A program made the position numbers and the translations under genes. Below are positions 23,396 through 35,449 of a stretch of DNA of 64,000 nucleotides, one piece after another; the first letter of the stretch is position 1, and each line of letters begins with the position of its first letter. The notes beneath the pieces are model-generated. The model ran no database searches and was not told the DNA's origin. It worked only from the letters and a program-made list of their open reading frames with translations. The stretch covers positions 6,852 to 70,851 of the forward strand of contig MNCI01026187.1 of assembly GCA_015680685.1 (NCBI GenBank), in the 5' to 3' direction. The DNA is from Gnetum montanum. Lineage: Eukaryota; Streptophyta; Gnetopsida; Gnetales; Gnetaceae.

Positions 23396-25489
23396 AATCT
23401 ATGACATAATTGGATTCTCTTATATTCATGTAATAATTTACCTAAATTTGATAATAAATTTTGTTTTACAAAATTTGCAACTTATGTCTCTATGATTATA
23501 TTTATAATATTAATAATTTTATATTGAAACACATCCTTAATGCTTAAGAATATCATAGATGTAAATAATTTCTAAGGTTTTATACCTACCAAATACCATA
23601 GATGTATATTATTATAATTCAAACAAGTACATGTATTCGCACAATTAGAACTATGTATGACTTGAATTCATAGGTTTTTACTTAGCAAAACAATGAGCTA
23701 GCTATTTGAACAAAATAATGTGGTTATCATAAGAAGAAAGCCATGTTAAATATCATATTTTTTTTGGTTTGGTTAATGAAATCTATTAATAAGAAACCTT
23801 GAAATATATTACCATAAATATTTACTAACATTGGATATTTTAAAAAATATAATTTATTAAATCAATATTCTTTACTTCTAACTAGTTTAGTTTAAATCTA
23901 ATTGGTTATTGAAAAATAAATGGCTTATACTCTATGGTATTAATGGTTCATATTAGTCATAAGTCATAAATTTTGAAATTTTTTTCTTTTTACTTTAAAA
24001 TCATATGATCCATATTTTCAAAACCAATGATTTTTTAAGTATTTCTATTTAATATTTGAAGTAATTCTATTTCAATAGTTCCTTTATAAAAACCAATCAT
24101 GGATATGGCAAGTAGAAAAATCATAAGGATATATACATTTTCTCAATGTTTCCAAATACAAAGTTTTCAAAATATAATTTTTAGTTGAAAGAATCTAGAA
24201 GTAGAGAAAAAATCAAGAAGGTCATAAAAAAACTATCCACTATGCTGCATCATGATGGCATATAGATGAAAATGATCTTTCATTAAGGGTCAAAATATGT
24301 GAGTTTCAATTAATTCTAGTGGCATCCCTTATTATGCATTGTTACCTTCTCTATGTGACCTCCACCATTACTACCATCACCATACCTACTATTGCCAGAA
24401 TATCTATTAAAATTTTTGATAGTCCATGGTGACCATGGATACTCTTGATACTACCATTCATTACTTCCTTGGTTACTGATAATGACCATTGACATTGTCA
24501 ATTTTTGCTTCCTTAGCCACCATTGGCATCATCATTCCTTGACTTCTTGGATGCTAATGATGACTGTTAGTGATGTCAGTGCATGCCTCTATAGATACAA
24601 TTGGTGTCAACATTTCTTATCATTTTAGTTTTTAACAATAACTACCAACGATATCATCCCTACCCTTAGAAAATGAAAACATCGATTGAAAGAAAAATTT
24701 TAAATTTTTTGCTAATTAACAAGAATTAAAAAACATCAAATTCAAAATGAAAAATTTAAATATAAAAATGCTGAAAAAATAACAAAAGATAATTTGATGG
24801 AGTAGTTGCAATTTGCATAAAAATTCCTTAATTAAGCATGCTTGTTTTTGGAATATTACTAGGATGGATGACCTTTTCAAAAGTCTTGTTTTCTATACCC
24901 AAAGTTTTGGACTTCAAAAGCTATAACTTTTGATTTTGAAAGTATTTTTTGATCAACAAAGAGTCATTTCCAATATATTTCAACCTTTCATATGTAATAG
25001 CAAAGTCATATCTATCCTATAGAAATTTATTTTTACATCTTGCCAACATAATGCCTCAATACCTTTGGAGGGAATATTTTAGCATAACTTAGCCATATGA
25101 TGTCATTTTCTAACATATAAATAATTTTTTCTAGCATTTTTCACCCTTCTAAATTTAACAATGAGGTCAAATTAATCAATTGGATACCTAATAATTAGGT
25201 GAAACCTTAAATAGTCCCTTAATAAGTCATAACTTAGTTAACTAATCATGCTAAACAATTTAATTAAACCATTTGGATCATTTTGGAGCTTAGGATTAAA
25301 TGCTTCACCTATGCTAATAGGTAGTCCTAGATCACTAACCCCTAATGTATCATTAGTTATACTATTGAAGTTAGTGTACTAAGTGGGGTAGAAAGATTCT
25401 TGAGAATCTAGGTAATGTAGATAGTTGTTACTAATTCAAAATCAATTAGAGCATTAGTTAATGAACTAGAATGATCATGAAGATGTATA
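23396..25489. other. No gene recognised
   Basis: AT-rich sequence with no supportable ORF. It may include the 3' part of the Merlin element. A stretch at 24340-24640 with recurrent CCA/CAT triplets is only low complexity. Confidence 0.4.
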
Positions 25490-26690
25490 TCTATTTATGG
25501 TTTAGGGTCTATGGTCTAGGGCCTAGGCTTTATGGTTTAGGATTTAGGGTTTAGGGTTCATGGTTTAGGGTTTAGGGGTTTAGCATTAGGGGTTAGGCAT
25601 TTAGGGTTTAGTAGTTGGGGTTTACTGCTTAGGGTTTAAGCTTCATGTTTTAGGGTCTAGGATTTTATGGTTCTAATATTTAGGGTTTAGGAATTAGGGA
25701 TTAGGATTTAGGATTCTTAGGGTTTAGGGTTTATGGTTTGGGGTTTGTGATTTAGGGTTTAGGGTTCATGATTTAAGTTTCAAGGTTAAGGGTTGAGGGT
25801 TCAAGGTTCAAGGTTTAGGATTTAGGGTTTAGTATTGCGTGTTGAGGGTTTAGGGTTAAGAATCCTAGGTTTGTGATTTAGGGTTCATAGTTTAGGATTT
25901 AGGGTTTAGGGTTCATGATTTTATTGTTGAAAGTTTAAAGTTTAGGGTTGATGGTTCTGGGCCTTAGGGTTTAGGATTTATGGTTAAGGGTTTAGGATTC
26001 TTAGGATTTAGTGCATAAGGTTTAGGGTTCATGGTTCATGGTAGTTAGGGTTTACAATTTAGGGTTTATTATTTTGGGTTCAAGACCTAGGATTTAGGGT
26101 TTAGGGTTTATAATTTATGATTAAGGGTTGAGGGTCTAGGATTTAGGTTTCAGTGTTTAAGGTTTAGGGTTTAGGATTTAGTGTTTAATATGTAGGGTAT
26201 AGGATTTATGGTTTAGATTTTAGGGTTCATAGGGTTGAGGATTTAAGGTTTAAGGTTCTTATGTTTTAGGATTCTTGAGGTTTTGGATTAAGGGTTTAGG
26301 GCTTATGGTTCAAGGTTTAGAGTTTAAAGTTTATTGTTTAGGGCTTACCATTTAAGGTTTAGGTTTGAGGGTTTAGGGTATAGGGTATAGGATTTAGGGT
26401 TTTAGGGATTATATTTCTAGGATCTAGGGTTTAGGATTTATTATTCAAGGATTTAAGATTTATGATTTAGGGTTTAGGGGTTTAGGATTTATGGTTTAGG
26501 GTTCAATATTGCTAGTGTTTAGAGGTTTAGGGTGTAGTGTTGTTAGTGTTTAGGGTTCTTAGGGTTTAAGGTTCATGAGGTCTTAGAGTTTAGTGATTCT
26601 TAGAGTTTAAGGGTTAGGGTTTAGGGGTTTAGGTTTAGGGTTTAGATTTTAAGGTTTAAGGTTCACAGTTTTAGTATTATAGAGTTTAGG
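25490..26690 (+). repeat. Degenerate telomeric array A, TTTAGGG strand on plus
   Basis: About 1.2 kb of TTTAGGG heptamers mixed with single-base and length variants such as TTTAGGATT, TTCATGG and TTCAAGG. Perfect runs are only two or three units long. The G-rich strand is on plus throughout, with no inversion. It passes at its right end into a GTTAAAA-rich tract and then the 3' end of a Penelope-like element. Confidence 0.95.
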
Positions 26691-26757
26691 ATTAAAAGTT
26701 AAAGGTAAATGGTTAAAAGTTAAAAAGTTCAAAGTTTAAAGTTAAAAAGTTAAAAAT
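26691..26757. repeat. GTTAAAA-rich tract at PLE 3' end
   Basis: Tandem 7-8 base units (GTTAAAA, AGTTAAAA, with GTTCAAA variants) join telomeric array A to the PLE copy at 26757. The same tract marks the 3' end of almost every PLE copy in the window. Confidence 0.85.
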
Positions 26758-28425
26758 GTATTACATGATGCTTATTAATATCTCGATTTAGCCTGAAGGA
26801 AATAGTAAATAATAGCAAAATGGATTACAACATGAACAATGTACAGTGAAGTGAAGTGCTTTCAAGTAATTGCACCCCTTATCAACACTTATTAAAGTTA
26901 CACCAACTCCAAATTCTTTGTTGATCACCTTCTAGTTGCATGAACCTGAGATGTGAAAAATTCAAAATAGCATGTTTTTTTATTACTTCCAAAATGAAAG
27001 AACATGAGGTTGTTTTTTTTGAAACATCATGTCATGTTACTAACTTAAAAACCAAACTTTTACATATAATAATAAACTTATAAAATAATGAACCCCATAT
27101 GCTTAAAGGATATAGGATGAATTATAATAGTGACTAGACAAGAAAAGAAAAACTATCAATTAAATTTTTGAATTAAAGAATCTTCATGTAGAATAATAAC
27201 TTTTGGTAAGAAAGGTTCCCAAATATCTTAGATTACTTCAAAAATTAACTACAAGATCATCATCATTAATTTTAGAAATATTTTGGTAAGCCATGTGAAT
27301 AGGGTTTAGGATTTCCCTCACATTTAAATATTTCTTAAAGGAAGTGAAATTTAACTTGAAAATGAGAGGGGTCCCTCTCTTTTTGGTGATGCACTCTTGC
27401 AATACTTTAAGCAAAAGAAAATCCTTCTCAGAACTTTCCCAAAGATGAGATGGAGATATTTATTAGTAATAGATCAAGTGTGATTATTAAATTATATGGC
27501 TTGTTTCTTTATGAAGGTTATGTATTAGAATCAATTGAACACAACCTTATTTAAATTTTTTTATATAGACTTGCAAAAGATGAGCTACATTAACACCTTG
27601 AAAGAAGTTTTGTAAATCAAATGAAATGTAGTGAATTTTACTCAAACAAATTTTGGAGATTTTGTTGACATTATATGAGTACATATTTCATACCTTTATG
27701 ATAAGCATCCATGTTCTTATTGTTTCACCCAATCTATATTTGTACAAGCTTTTTTCTGCATTTTATTATTTGTTGAAGCTCTTTCAAGTTTTAATTGTGG
27801 AAATATTCTTTGCAGACTTTGGATGTTTAAATTTTTTTGGATCATGATAACTACTTGTTTGTGCACATGAAACATATTTTTAAATCCTTTAATATAATTT
27901 GTGACTAAAATCAAGAGACAAGGTGTAATAATAATGAGGATTCATCTGAAGTACACTGGTTTGCAACAATCTTCAAGGATGAAATTTTGCTAATTAACTA
28001 ACAAATGTGATAGAGATAATGATCCTTAATTTTATGTCTCTAATCTCTTTAATAAATCAATTATTGTTGCAAGATGTCAATGGAATTTTCGAAATAATCT
28101 CAAGCTTTTCTAAGCTTTTCATGAAATTGATAATAAGGCTTATGTGCTGGTTCAAGGCTAAAACACGTATGAAGATAAAATCATAAAACCATTTTTTGGC
28201 CTTAGATTCAATTTAAATGTGGTCAAAGAAGATCTGTTCAAGCTTCCTACATGTCCGATTATCATGAGAAGAGAACTCTAAGGGGAAGGAGCCACTAGGA
28301 ATAAAATATGATCGTATTAGATATTTCAACCTTGCTCTCTTTGTTGGCCAAGAGCATCATCCAAATGAAAAAACTTAGATGATGCCATATATAAATTGGC
28401 TATTTCAATGAGAAAAACATTAAGG
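26757..28425 (-). mobile_element. Penelope-like element copy 1, internally deleted
   Basis: On the minus strand the 3' end is at 26757. The 3'-terminal ~650 bases align with 34988-35650. Near 27450-27500 the alignment jumps to sequence matching about 37800, and from there to 28425 it follows the 5' region of the longest copy up to 38805. The reverse transcriptase core is thus missing, apparently by an internal deletion of about 2.1 kb. Frames here at 27653-27914 are fragments of the poorly understood 5' region. The 5' end abuts the 3' end of the next copy at the same point as in the 38805/38812 junction. Confidence 0.8.
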
Positions 28426-28429
28426 GTAA

Positions 28430-29035
28430 AAAGTTACAAATGTATTACATGCTTCTTATTGATATCTTGGTTTAGTCTAAAGGTAACAGTAAATAATAGA
28501 AAAATGAATTACAACATGAAGAATAAACTTGATGAAGTGAAGCACTTTAGAGGAATTGCATCCCTCATTAGCATTTATCCAATTTACACTAGCTCCAAAT
28601 TCTCTATTGATCATCTTTTGGTTGCATGAACATGAGATGTAAAAAATTCAAAATGGCATGTTGTCTTTATTACCTCCAAAATGAAGGAACATGATGTGTT
28701 TTGAAGCATCATGTCTTGTTACTAAATTAAAAACCACATTTTACAAATAATAATTAACTTATAAAATAATAATAAACATATAAAATAATAAAATTACAAT
28801 AATAAACTTATAAAATAATGAATCCTATATGTTTAATAGATATGAGGGTTAGCTATAATAGTGACCAAAAAAGCAAAGAAAAATATCCATTAAATTACTG
28901 AATTGGAAAATCCCCATGAAGAATAGTAACTTTTGGTGAGAAAGGTTCTAAGACATCTTGGATTACTTCAGCAAATAACTACAAGATCATCATCTCTAAT
29001 TTTAAGAATCTTTTGCCAAGTCATGTAAATAGGAT
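28430..29035 (-). mobile_element. PLE 3'-terminal fragment (~0.6 kb)
   Basis: It starts, as + sequence, at a TATTACATGCTTCTTATTGATATC motif preceded by a short GGTAAAAAGTTAC remnant of the terminal tract. It aligns with 34988-35546. It ends at an AATAGGATTTAAGG sequence, the internal telomere-like motif of the element, and passes straight into telomeric array B. Together with copy 1 it forms a head-to-tail dimer resembling the pseudo-LTR organisation known in Penelope-like elements. Confidence 0.82.
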
Positions 29036-29832
29036 TTAAGGTTAAGTGCTAGGGGTTCTTAGGGGTTAGGGTTTAAGGTCTAGGGGTTCTCAAGGTTTAG
29101 GGTTTAGGGTTTAGGATTCAAAGGATTCTTAAAGTACATTCTTTATGATTTAGGATTCACGATATTAGGGTTTTAGGTCTTAACATTTAAGATCTAGGGT
29201 ATAGTGATCAAGGCTTAGGGTTTAGAGCATTTAGGGTTCATGCTTTAGGGTTTAGGGTTTTAAGTTAGGATTCATGGTTTAGGGTTTAGTGTTTAGGATT
29301 TAGGATTGTTAGTATTTGTGGTTTAAGGTTTACAATTTAGGGTTTAGGATATAAGGTATAGGGTTGAAGGTTTAGGGTTTATGATGTAGCTTTTAAAATT
29401 TATGATTTTATGAATTTACTGTTCATGGTTTATGATTTATGGTATATGTTTAGTGTTTAGTATTTAGGGTTCAGGGTTCAAGGATTAGGATTTCTAGGGT
29501 TTAAGATGTATGCTTTATGGTTGATTCTTAAGGGTTTTGGATTTAGGATTTAGAATTTAGAATTTAGAGTTTATAATTTTGGGTTTATGATTTACTATTG
29601 AGAGTTTAAGGTTTAGGTTTCAAGGGTTTTTGATTTAGGGTTTGGGATTTACAGTTTAAGGTTCTTAGGATTTTGGATTCTTACTGTTTAGGGTTTAGGA
29701 TTTAAGATTCATGATTCATGATTCTTAGGATTTAGGGTTTAGGATTTAAGATTCATGATTCATGATTCTTAGGATTTAGGGTTTAGGATTTATGATTCAT
29801 GATTTAGTGTATAGGGTTTAGGGTTTAGGGTT
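29036..29832 (+). repeat. Degenerate telomeric array B, TTTAGGG strand on plus
   Basis: TTTAGGG-derived repeats begin directly at the truncated 5' end of a PLE fragment and run into an assembly gap. A higher-order unit of roughly 50 bases is repeated about three times near 29690-29800. Confidence 0.93.
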
Positions 29833-30572
29833 NNNNNNNNNNNNNNNNNNNNNNNNNNNNNNNNNNNNNNNNNNNNNNNNNNNNNNNNNNNNNNNNNNNN
29901 NNNNNNNNNNNNNNNNNNNNNNNNNNNNNNNNNNNNNNNNNNNNNNNNNNNNNNNNNNNNNNNNNNNNNNNNNNNNNNNNNNNNNNNNNNNNNNNNNNNN
30001 NNNNNNNNNNNNNNNNNNNNNNNNNNNNNNNNNNNNNNNNNNNNNNNNNNNNNNNNNNNNNNNNNNNNNNNNNNNNNNNNNNNNNNNNNNNNNNNNNNNN
30101 NNNNNNNNNNNNNNNNNNNNNNNNNNNNNNNNNNNNNNNNNNNNNNNNNNNNNNNNNNNNNNNNNNNNNNNNNNNNNNNNNNNNNNNNNNNNNNNNNNNN
30201 NNNNNNNNNNNNNNNNNNNNNNNNNNNNNNNNNNNNNNNNNNNNNNNNNNNNNNNNNNNNNNNNNNNNNNNNNNNNNNNNNNNNNNNNNNNNNNNNNNNN
30301 NNNNNNNNNNNNNNNNNNNNNNNNNNNNNNNNNNNNNNNNNNNNNNNNNNNNNNNNNNNNNNNNNNNNNNNNNNNNNNNNNNNNNNNNNNNNNNNNNNNN
30401 NNNNNNNNNNNNNNNNNNNNNNNNNNNNNNNNNNNNNNNNNNNNNNNNNNNNNNNNNNNNNNNNNNNNNNNNNNNNNNNNNNNNNNNNNNNNNNNNNNNN
30501 NNNNNNNNNNNNNNNNNNNNNNNNNNNNNNNNNNNNNNNNNNNNNNNNNNNNNNNNNNNNNNNNNNNNNNNN
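29833..30572. other. Assembly gap (N run)
   Basis: 740 unknown bases. The left flank is telomeric array and the right flank is a GTTAAAA-rich tract, so the gap probably hides more of the same array. Confidence 0.98.
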
Positions 30573-30822
30573 AGTTAAAAAGTTAAAAAATTTAAAGTTA
30601 AAAAGTGAGAGGATAAAGAGTTAAAGGGTAAAATGTTAAAAGTTAAAGGTAAAAAGTTCAAAAATTAAAGTTAAAAAGTAAAAATATTAACATTATAAGT
30701 TAAAAAGTTAAATAGTAAAATGTTCAAAGTTCAAAGTTAAAAAGTTCAAAGTTAAGGGTAAAAAGTTAAAAGTTAAAAACTTAAAGGCAAAATGTTAAAA
30801 GTTAAAAATTTAAAAATGTATT
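30573..30822. repeat. Long GTTAAAA-rich tract at PLE 3' end
   Basis: About 250 bases of GTTAAAA/AGTTAAAA units with GTTCAAA and GGTAAAA variants. It is the longest such tract here and leads into the 3' end of the PLE fragment at 30823. Confidence 0.85.
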
Positions 30823-31365
30823 GTGTGATGCTTATTGATATCTAGATTTAGCTTGAAGGTAATAATAAATAAAAACAAGAAGAATTACAACATGAAAAAT
30901 AAACTTGATGAATTAAATCACTTTCAAGGAATTGCATCCTTCATAAGTACTTATCAAAGTTACACTAGCTTCAAATTATCTATTGATCATCTTCTAGTTG
31001 CACATACCTAAGATGTGAAAAATTTGTAATGACATGTTATTTTTATTACTTTTGGAAAGAAGGAACATGATGTTTTTTTTTTTAAAATGTCATGTCTTGT
31101 TGCTAAATTAAAAATACAACTTTTACAAATAATAATAAACTTATAAAATAATGAATCCTATTTATTTAAAGGATATGGGATAAGTTATAATAGCAACCAA
31201 AAAAGAAAAAAGAAATATCCATTAAATTGTTGAATTCGAGAACCTCCATGAAGAATAGTAACTTTTGGTGAGAAAGGTTCTAAGACGTCTTGGATTACTT
31301 CAGAAAATAACTACAAGATCATCATCTCTAATTTTAAGAATCTTTTGCCAAGTCATGTGAATAGG
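30823..31365 (-). mobile_element. PLE 3'-terminal fragment (~0.55 kb)
   Basis: It aligns with 28430-29035 and 34988-35546 along its whole length and is truncated at the same internal AATAGGGTTTA motif, where telomeric array C begins. The first ~40 bases beyond that point also match the start of array B after 29035, so the junction was probably copied as part of a larger duplication. Confidence 0.82.
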
Positions 31366-32745
31366 GTTTATGGTTTAGTTTTAGGGGTTCTTAGGGGTTA
31401 GGGTTTAGGATTTAAGGATTATCATGATTAAGGATTCATGGTTTAGTTTTTATGGTTAAGAGGGTTCTTAGGGTTTATGGTTTAGGGTTTAGGATTCAAG
31501 GATTAGGGTTTAGTGTTTTAGTGTTTTAGGATTTAGGATTTAGGGTTCATGGGTTAGGATTCAAGGTTTAGGGTTTAGGGTTTAGGGGTCAAGGTTCATG
31601 GTTTAGGGTTTAGAAATCAAGGTTCAAGGTTTAGGGTTTAGGGTTCTAGGGTTTATGGATCATGGTTGAAGATTTAGGATTCAAGCTTTAAGCTTTCAAG
31701 TTCAGGGTTTAGGGTTCATTGTTCAAGGTTTAGTGTTGATGGTTTAGGGTTTTAGGATTTATGATTTAGAGTTAATGGTTAAGGGTTTAAGAATTTTAGG
31801 ATTTATGATTTAGGGTTTATGGATATTAGTGTTTAGGGTTTATGATTTATGGTTCAAGATTTAGGGCTTAGGGTTTATGATCTATGGTTTAGGGTTGAGG
31901 GTTCATGATTCATGGTTCAAGGTTCATGGTTCAGGATTTAGGGTTTAGGGTTCTATGGTTTAGGATTTATGATTCTAGAGTTTATTGTTTATGGTTCTTA
32001 ATTTAGGAATTAGTGTTTAGGGTTTAGGATTCAGGATTCAAGATTCATGGTTCATGTTTTAGGGTTTAGGATTTAGGGTTTAAGGTTCAAGGTTTAGGGT
32101 CTAGGGTTCAAGGTTCAAGCATTAGGATTTATGGTTTATGGTTTTTTGATTAAGGCTTCATAAGGTTTAGGGTTTAGGGTTTAGGATTTTTATGGTTTTC
32201 AAGGTTCATGGTTCATGGTTCTTTGAGTTTTGATTTTATGGTTCTTATTGTTATGGGTTTAGGGTTCAAGGTTTGGGGTTTAGGGCTCAAGGTTTAGGGT
32301 TTCAAGTTCATGATTCATGATTTAGAATTTAGGGTTTAGGTTTTAGGATTTAGGGGTTTAGTGGTTAGGGTTATAGGGTTTAGGATTTAAGGTTCTTAGG
32401 ATTTAGGATTTAAGGTTCATGGTTCTTAGGATTTAGTGTTCATGATTCAAGGTTTATCATTTAGGTTTGAAAGTTTAGGAATTAGGGTTCAATGTTTGGT
32501 GTTCAAGCTTTATTTTTCTTAGGGTTTAGCATTTAGGGGTTCTAGGTTTAGGCTTTGTGGTTTAGAGTTCTAGGGTTTTTAGTCTTTTATAGGATTTTTA
32601 GGTTTTTTAGGGTTCAGGGTACAAGGGTCAAGGTTAGGGGTTCTATGTTTGAGGTTTGGGGTTTGGGGCTCAAGGTTTTAAGGTTTCATGGTTTAAGAGT
32701 TTGGGATTAGAGGTTCTAGGATTCAAGATTCAAGGTTTAGGATTT
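31366..32745 (+). repeat. Degenerate telomeric array C, TTTAGGG strand on plus
   Basis: About 1.4 kb of TTTAGGG variants in the same orientation as arrays A and B. It begins at a truncated PLE 5' end and finishes at a GTTAAAA-rich tract followed by another PLE copy. Confidence 0.95.
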
Positions 32746-32884
32746 AGGTTAAAAACTTAAAAATTTAAGAGTTAAAAAGTTCAAATGTTAAAAGATAAAA
32801 ACTAAAAAGTAAAAGTTTAAAAACTTTAAAAGTTAAAAGGTAAAAAATAAAAACATTAAAAGTTAAATGTTATAAGTTGAAAAA
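32746..32884. repeat. GTTAAAA-rich tract at PLE 3' end
   Basis: About 140 bases of GTTAAAA/AGTTAAAA variants between telomeric array C and the PLE copy at 32885. Confidence 0.85.
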
Positions 32885-33880
32885 ATATTATGTGATGGTT
32901 ATTGATATGTTGGGTTAGCCTAAAGGCAAGAGTGAAAAACAACAATGTGGATTACAACATGAAGAAAAATCTTGGTGAAGTGAAGCAGTTTTGGGGATTG
33001 ATGTCCCTCATTAGCACTTATCCAAGTTATGCTAACTAAAAATTCTCTATTAATTAACTTATGGTTGCATGAACTTGAGATGTGAAATATTTGGAATGGC
33101 ATGTTGTTTTTATTGCATCTGAAATGAAGGAACATGATATTGTTTGAAATGTCATGTCATGTTGCTAAATTAAAAATAAAACATTAATAAATAATAAAAT
33201 TATTATAAGTTTCCATGGGAAACTTATAAAATAATGGACCTTGTATGTTTTAGAAGATATGGGGGTGGTTTATAATAGCAACCAGAAATGTAAAGAAAAT
33301 CAATTAAATTGCTGAATTGGAATTTATCCATGTAGAATAGTGACTTTTGGTGAGGAAGGTTCCAAGACATCTTGGATTTCTCTAGCAAATAACTATAGGA
33401 TCTTCATTGATTCCAGGGATCTTTAGGCAAGTCACGAGAATAGGGTTTATGATTTCCCTCACATTTAAATATTTCATATAAGGAGTGAAATCTAACTTAA
33501 AAATGAGAGGTATCCCTTTCTTTTTGATGATGCTACCTTGTAGTAATTTATTTAAGAGAGAATCCTTCTTAGAGGATGAAAATTTTCCAAAGCAATGCTA
33601 GAGAAAATGGTTGGGATAACCTTGAAGTCATAGACATTTGTAGAATAGGTTTTTAAGCGATACGAAATCACTAAAATATGAACTTCTAGCAAGAAACCTC
33701 TATAATTTTGATTGAATAAATGTTTCTTTTTGGTGTTTTTGATGCCAAGAGAAGTACAAGATGTATTGATATGTATGTTGAGGTTTTTGATATCATTTTG
33801 TTGCTAGGATCCCAATCTTGCAAAATGTGTCATGTTTATAAAAATATACATCAAGAATGTTAATAGCATATTGAGAGGTT
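32885..33880 (-). mobile_element. PLE 3'-terminal fragment (~1.0 kb), copy a
   Basis: It aligns with 34988-35986, so it covers the element's 3' end and the C-terminal part of the reverse transcriptase. It is truncated at GAGAGGTT, exactly the point where copy b (33940-34937) also stops. Stops interrupt the frame. The open frame at 32920-33135 lies in the 3'-terminal part, where the same reading is partly conserved between copies but matches no domain I know. Confidence 0.82.
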
Positions 33881-33939
33881 GAGAGTTAGAAAGTTAAAAA
33901 GTTAAAATCTAAAATATTAAAAATTTAAAAGTTAATAAA
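33881..33939. repeat. GTTAAAA-rich tract between PLE copies
   Basis: Short tract (GTTAGAAAGTTAAAAAG and similar) joining the truncated 5' end of one PLE copy to the 3' end of the next, with no telomeric heptamers between. Confidence 0.8.
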
Positions 33940-34937
33940 GTATTGCTTGCTCCTTATTAATATCTTGGGATAGCTTGAAGGCAACAGTGAAAAATAATAA
34001 TGTGGATTACAACATGAAGAAAAACTTAATGAAGTGAAGAACTTTTAGGTAATTACATCACTCATTAGCACTTATCCAAGTTATGCCAACTCCAAAGTTT
34101 CTATAGATTACCTTTTGGTTGTAGGAATCAGAGATGTGGAAAATTTGGAATGGCATGTTGTTTTTATTTCATTTGGAACGAAGGAACATAACATTGTTTG
34201 AAATGTCATGTCTTGTTGCTAAATTAAAAATCTAGCTTTAACAAATAATAAAATTAGTATAAGTTCCCATGGGAAATTTAAAAAATAATGGACCCCATAT
34301 GTTTTAAAAGATATGGGATGGGGTTATAATAGTAACTAGAAATGTAAAGAAAATCCATTACATTGTTGAATTGGAATTTATCCATGTAGAATAGCAACTT
34401 ATGACGAGGAAGGTTTTGAGATGTCTTGGATTTCTTCAACAAATAACTATAGGATCATCATCTTTGATTCCAAGGATCTTTAGGCCAGCCATGAGAATAG
34501 GGTTTAGGATTTCCCTCACATTTAAAGATTTGATAAAAGGAGTGAAATCCAACTTAAAAATGTGAGAGGTACCTTTCTTTGTGGTGATGCAACCTTGTAG
34601 TAATTTATGCAAAAGAGAATCCTTCTCAAAGGATGAAACTTTTGCAAAGCAATGCTAGAGAAAATGGCTAGGATAACCTTGAACTTATATATGTTTGTAG
34701 AATAGGCTTTTAGAGCATAAGAAATCACCAAAATATGAACTTTGTCTAAGAAACCTCTATAATTTTGAATAAATAAATGCATCCTTTTGGTGTTTTTTAT
34801 GCAAAGAGAAGTATGGAATGTATTGATATGTATTTTGAGGTTTTTGTTAGCATTTTGTTGCCAAGACTCTAGTCTTGCAAAATGCCTCGTTTTTATAAAA
34901 ATGTACATAAAAAATATTAATAAAATCTTGAGAGGTT
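33940..34937 (-). mobile_element. PLE 3'-terminal fragment (~1.0 kb), copy b
   Basis: It has the same extent as copy a, with the same truncation point. The open minus frame 34522-34908 (128 codons) reads through the region that follows the reverse transcriptase fingers and palm. It includes KTRHFARLESWQQNANKN, matching the KTRILATKCHQKSQNAY part of the frame at 35851-36222, and continues towards the HLKTFL-like end of the domain. It is the longest unbroken reading of the C-terminal part, and no GIY-YIG motif follows in the remaining ~500 bases to the 3' end. Confidence 0.8.
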
Positions 34938-34987
34938 CATAGTTAAAATGTTAAAAATTTAAAAGCTAAAAAGTTAAAAGTTAAAGA
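34938..34987. repeat. GTTAAAA-rich tract between PLE copies
   Basis: About 50 bases of GTTAAAATG, AAGCTAAAAAGTTAAAAG and similar, leading into the 3' end of the longest PLE copy. Confidence 0.8.
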
Positions 34988-35449
34988 ATTATTACATGCT
35001 ACTTATTAATATTTTGGGTTAGCCTAAAGGCAATTGTGAAAACTAGGAATGTGGATTACATTATGAAGAAAAAACTTGGTGAAGTGAAGAACTTTCAAGG
35101 AATTACACCCTTGATTAGCACTTATGCAAGTTACACCAACTTCAAAGTCTTTGTAAATCACATTTTGGTTGCACATACTTGAGATGTGGAAAATTCAAAA
35201 TTACATGTTATTTTTATTACATTCAGAATGAAGGAACATGACATTGTTTTAAATGTCATGTCTTGTTGCTAAATTAAAAATATAGATTTAAAAAATAATA
35301 AAATTATTATAGGTTCCCATGGAAACCTTATAAAATAATGAACCCCATATGTTTTAAAAGATATGGAGTGGGTTATAATAACAACTAAAAATTTAAAGAA
35401 AATCCATTAAATTGCTGAATTGGAATGTATCCATGTAAAATAGCGACTT

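Noticed and set aside
25490-26690. Active chromosome terminus
   Set aside because: The heptamers are highly degenerate, with few perfect runs, and non-telomeric DNA follows on the distal side. It is an interstitial relic.
29833-30572. CRISPR-like or other spaced repeat around the gap
   Set aside because: Flanks are telomeric variants and GTTAAAA tract; no constant repeat/spacer pattern exists, and the setting is eukaryotic.
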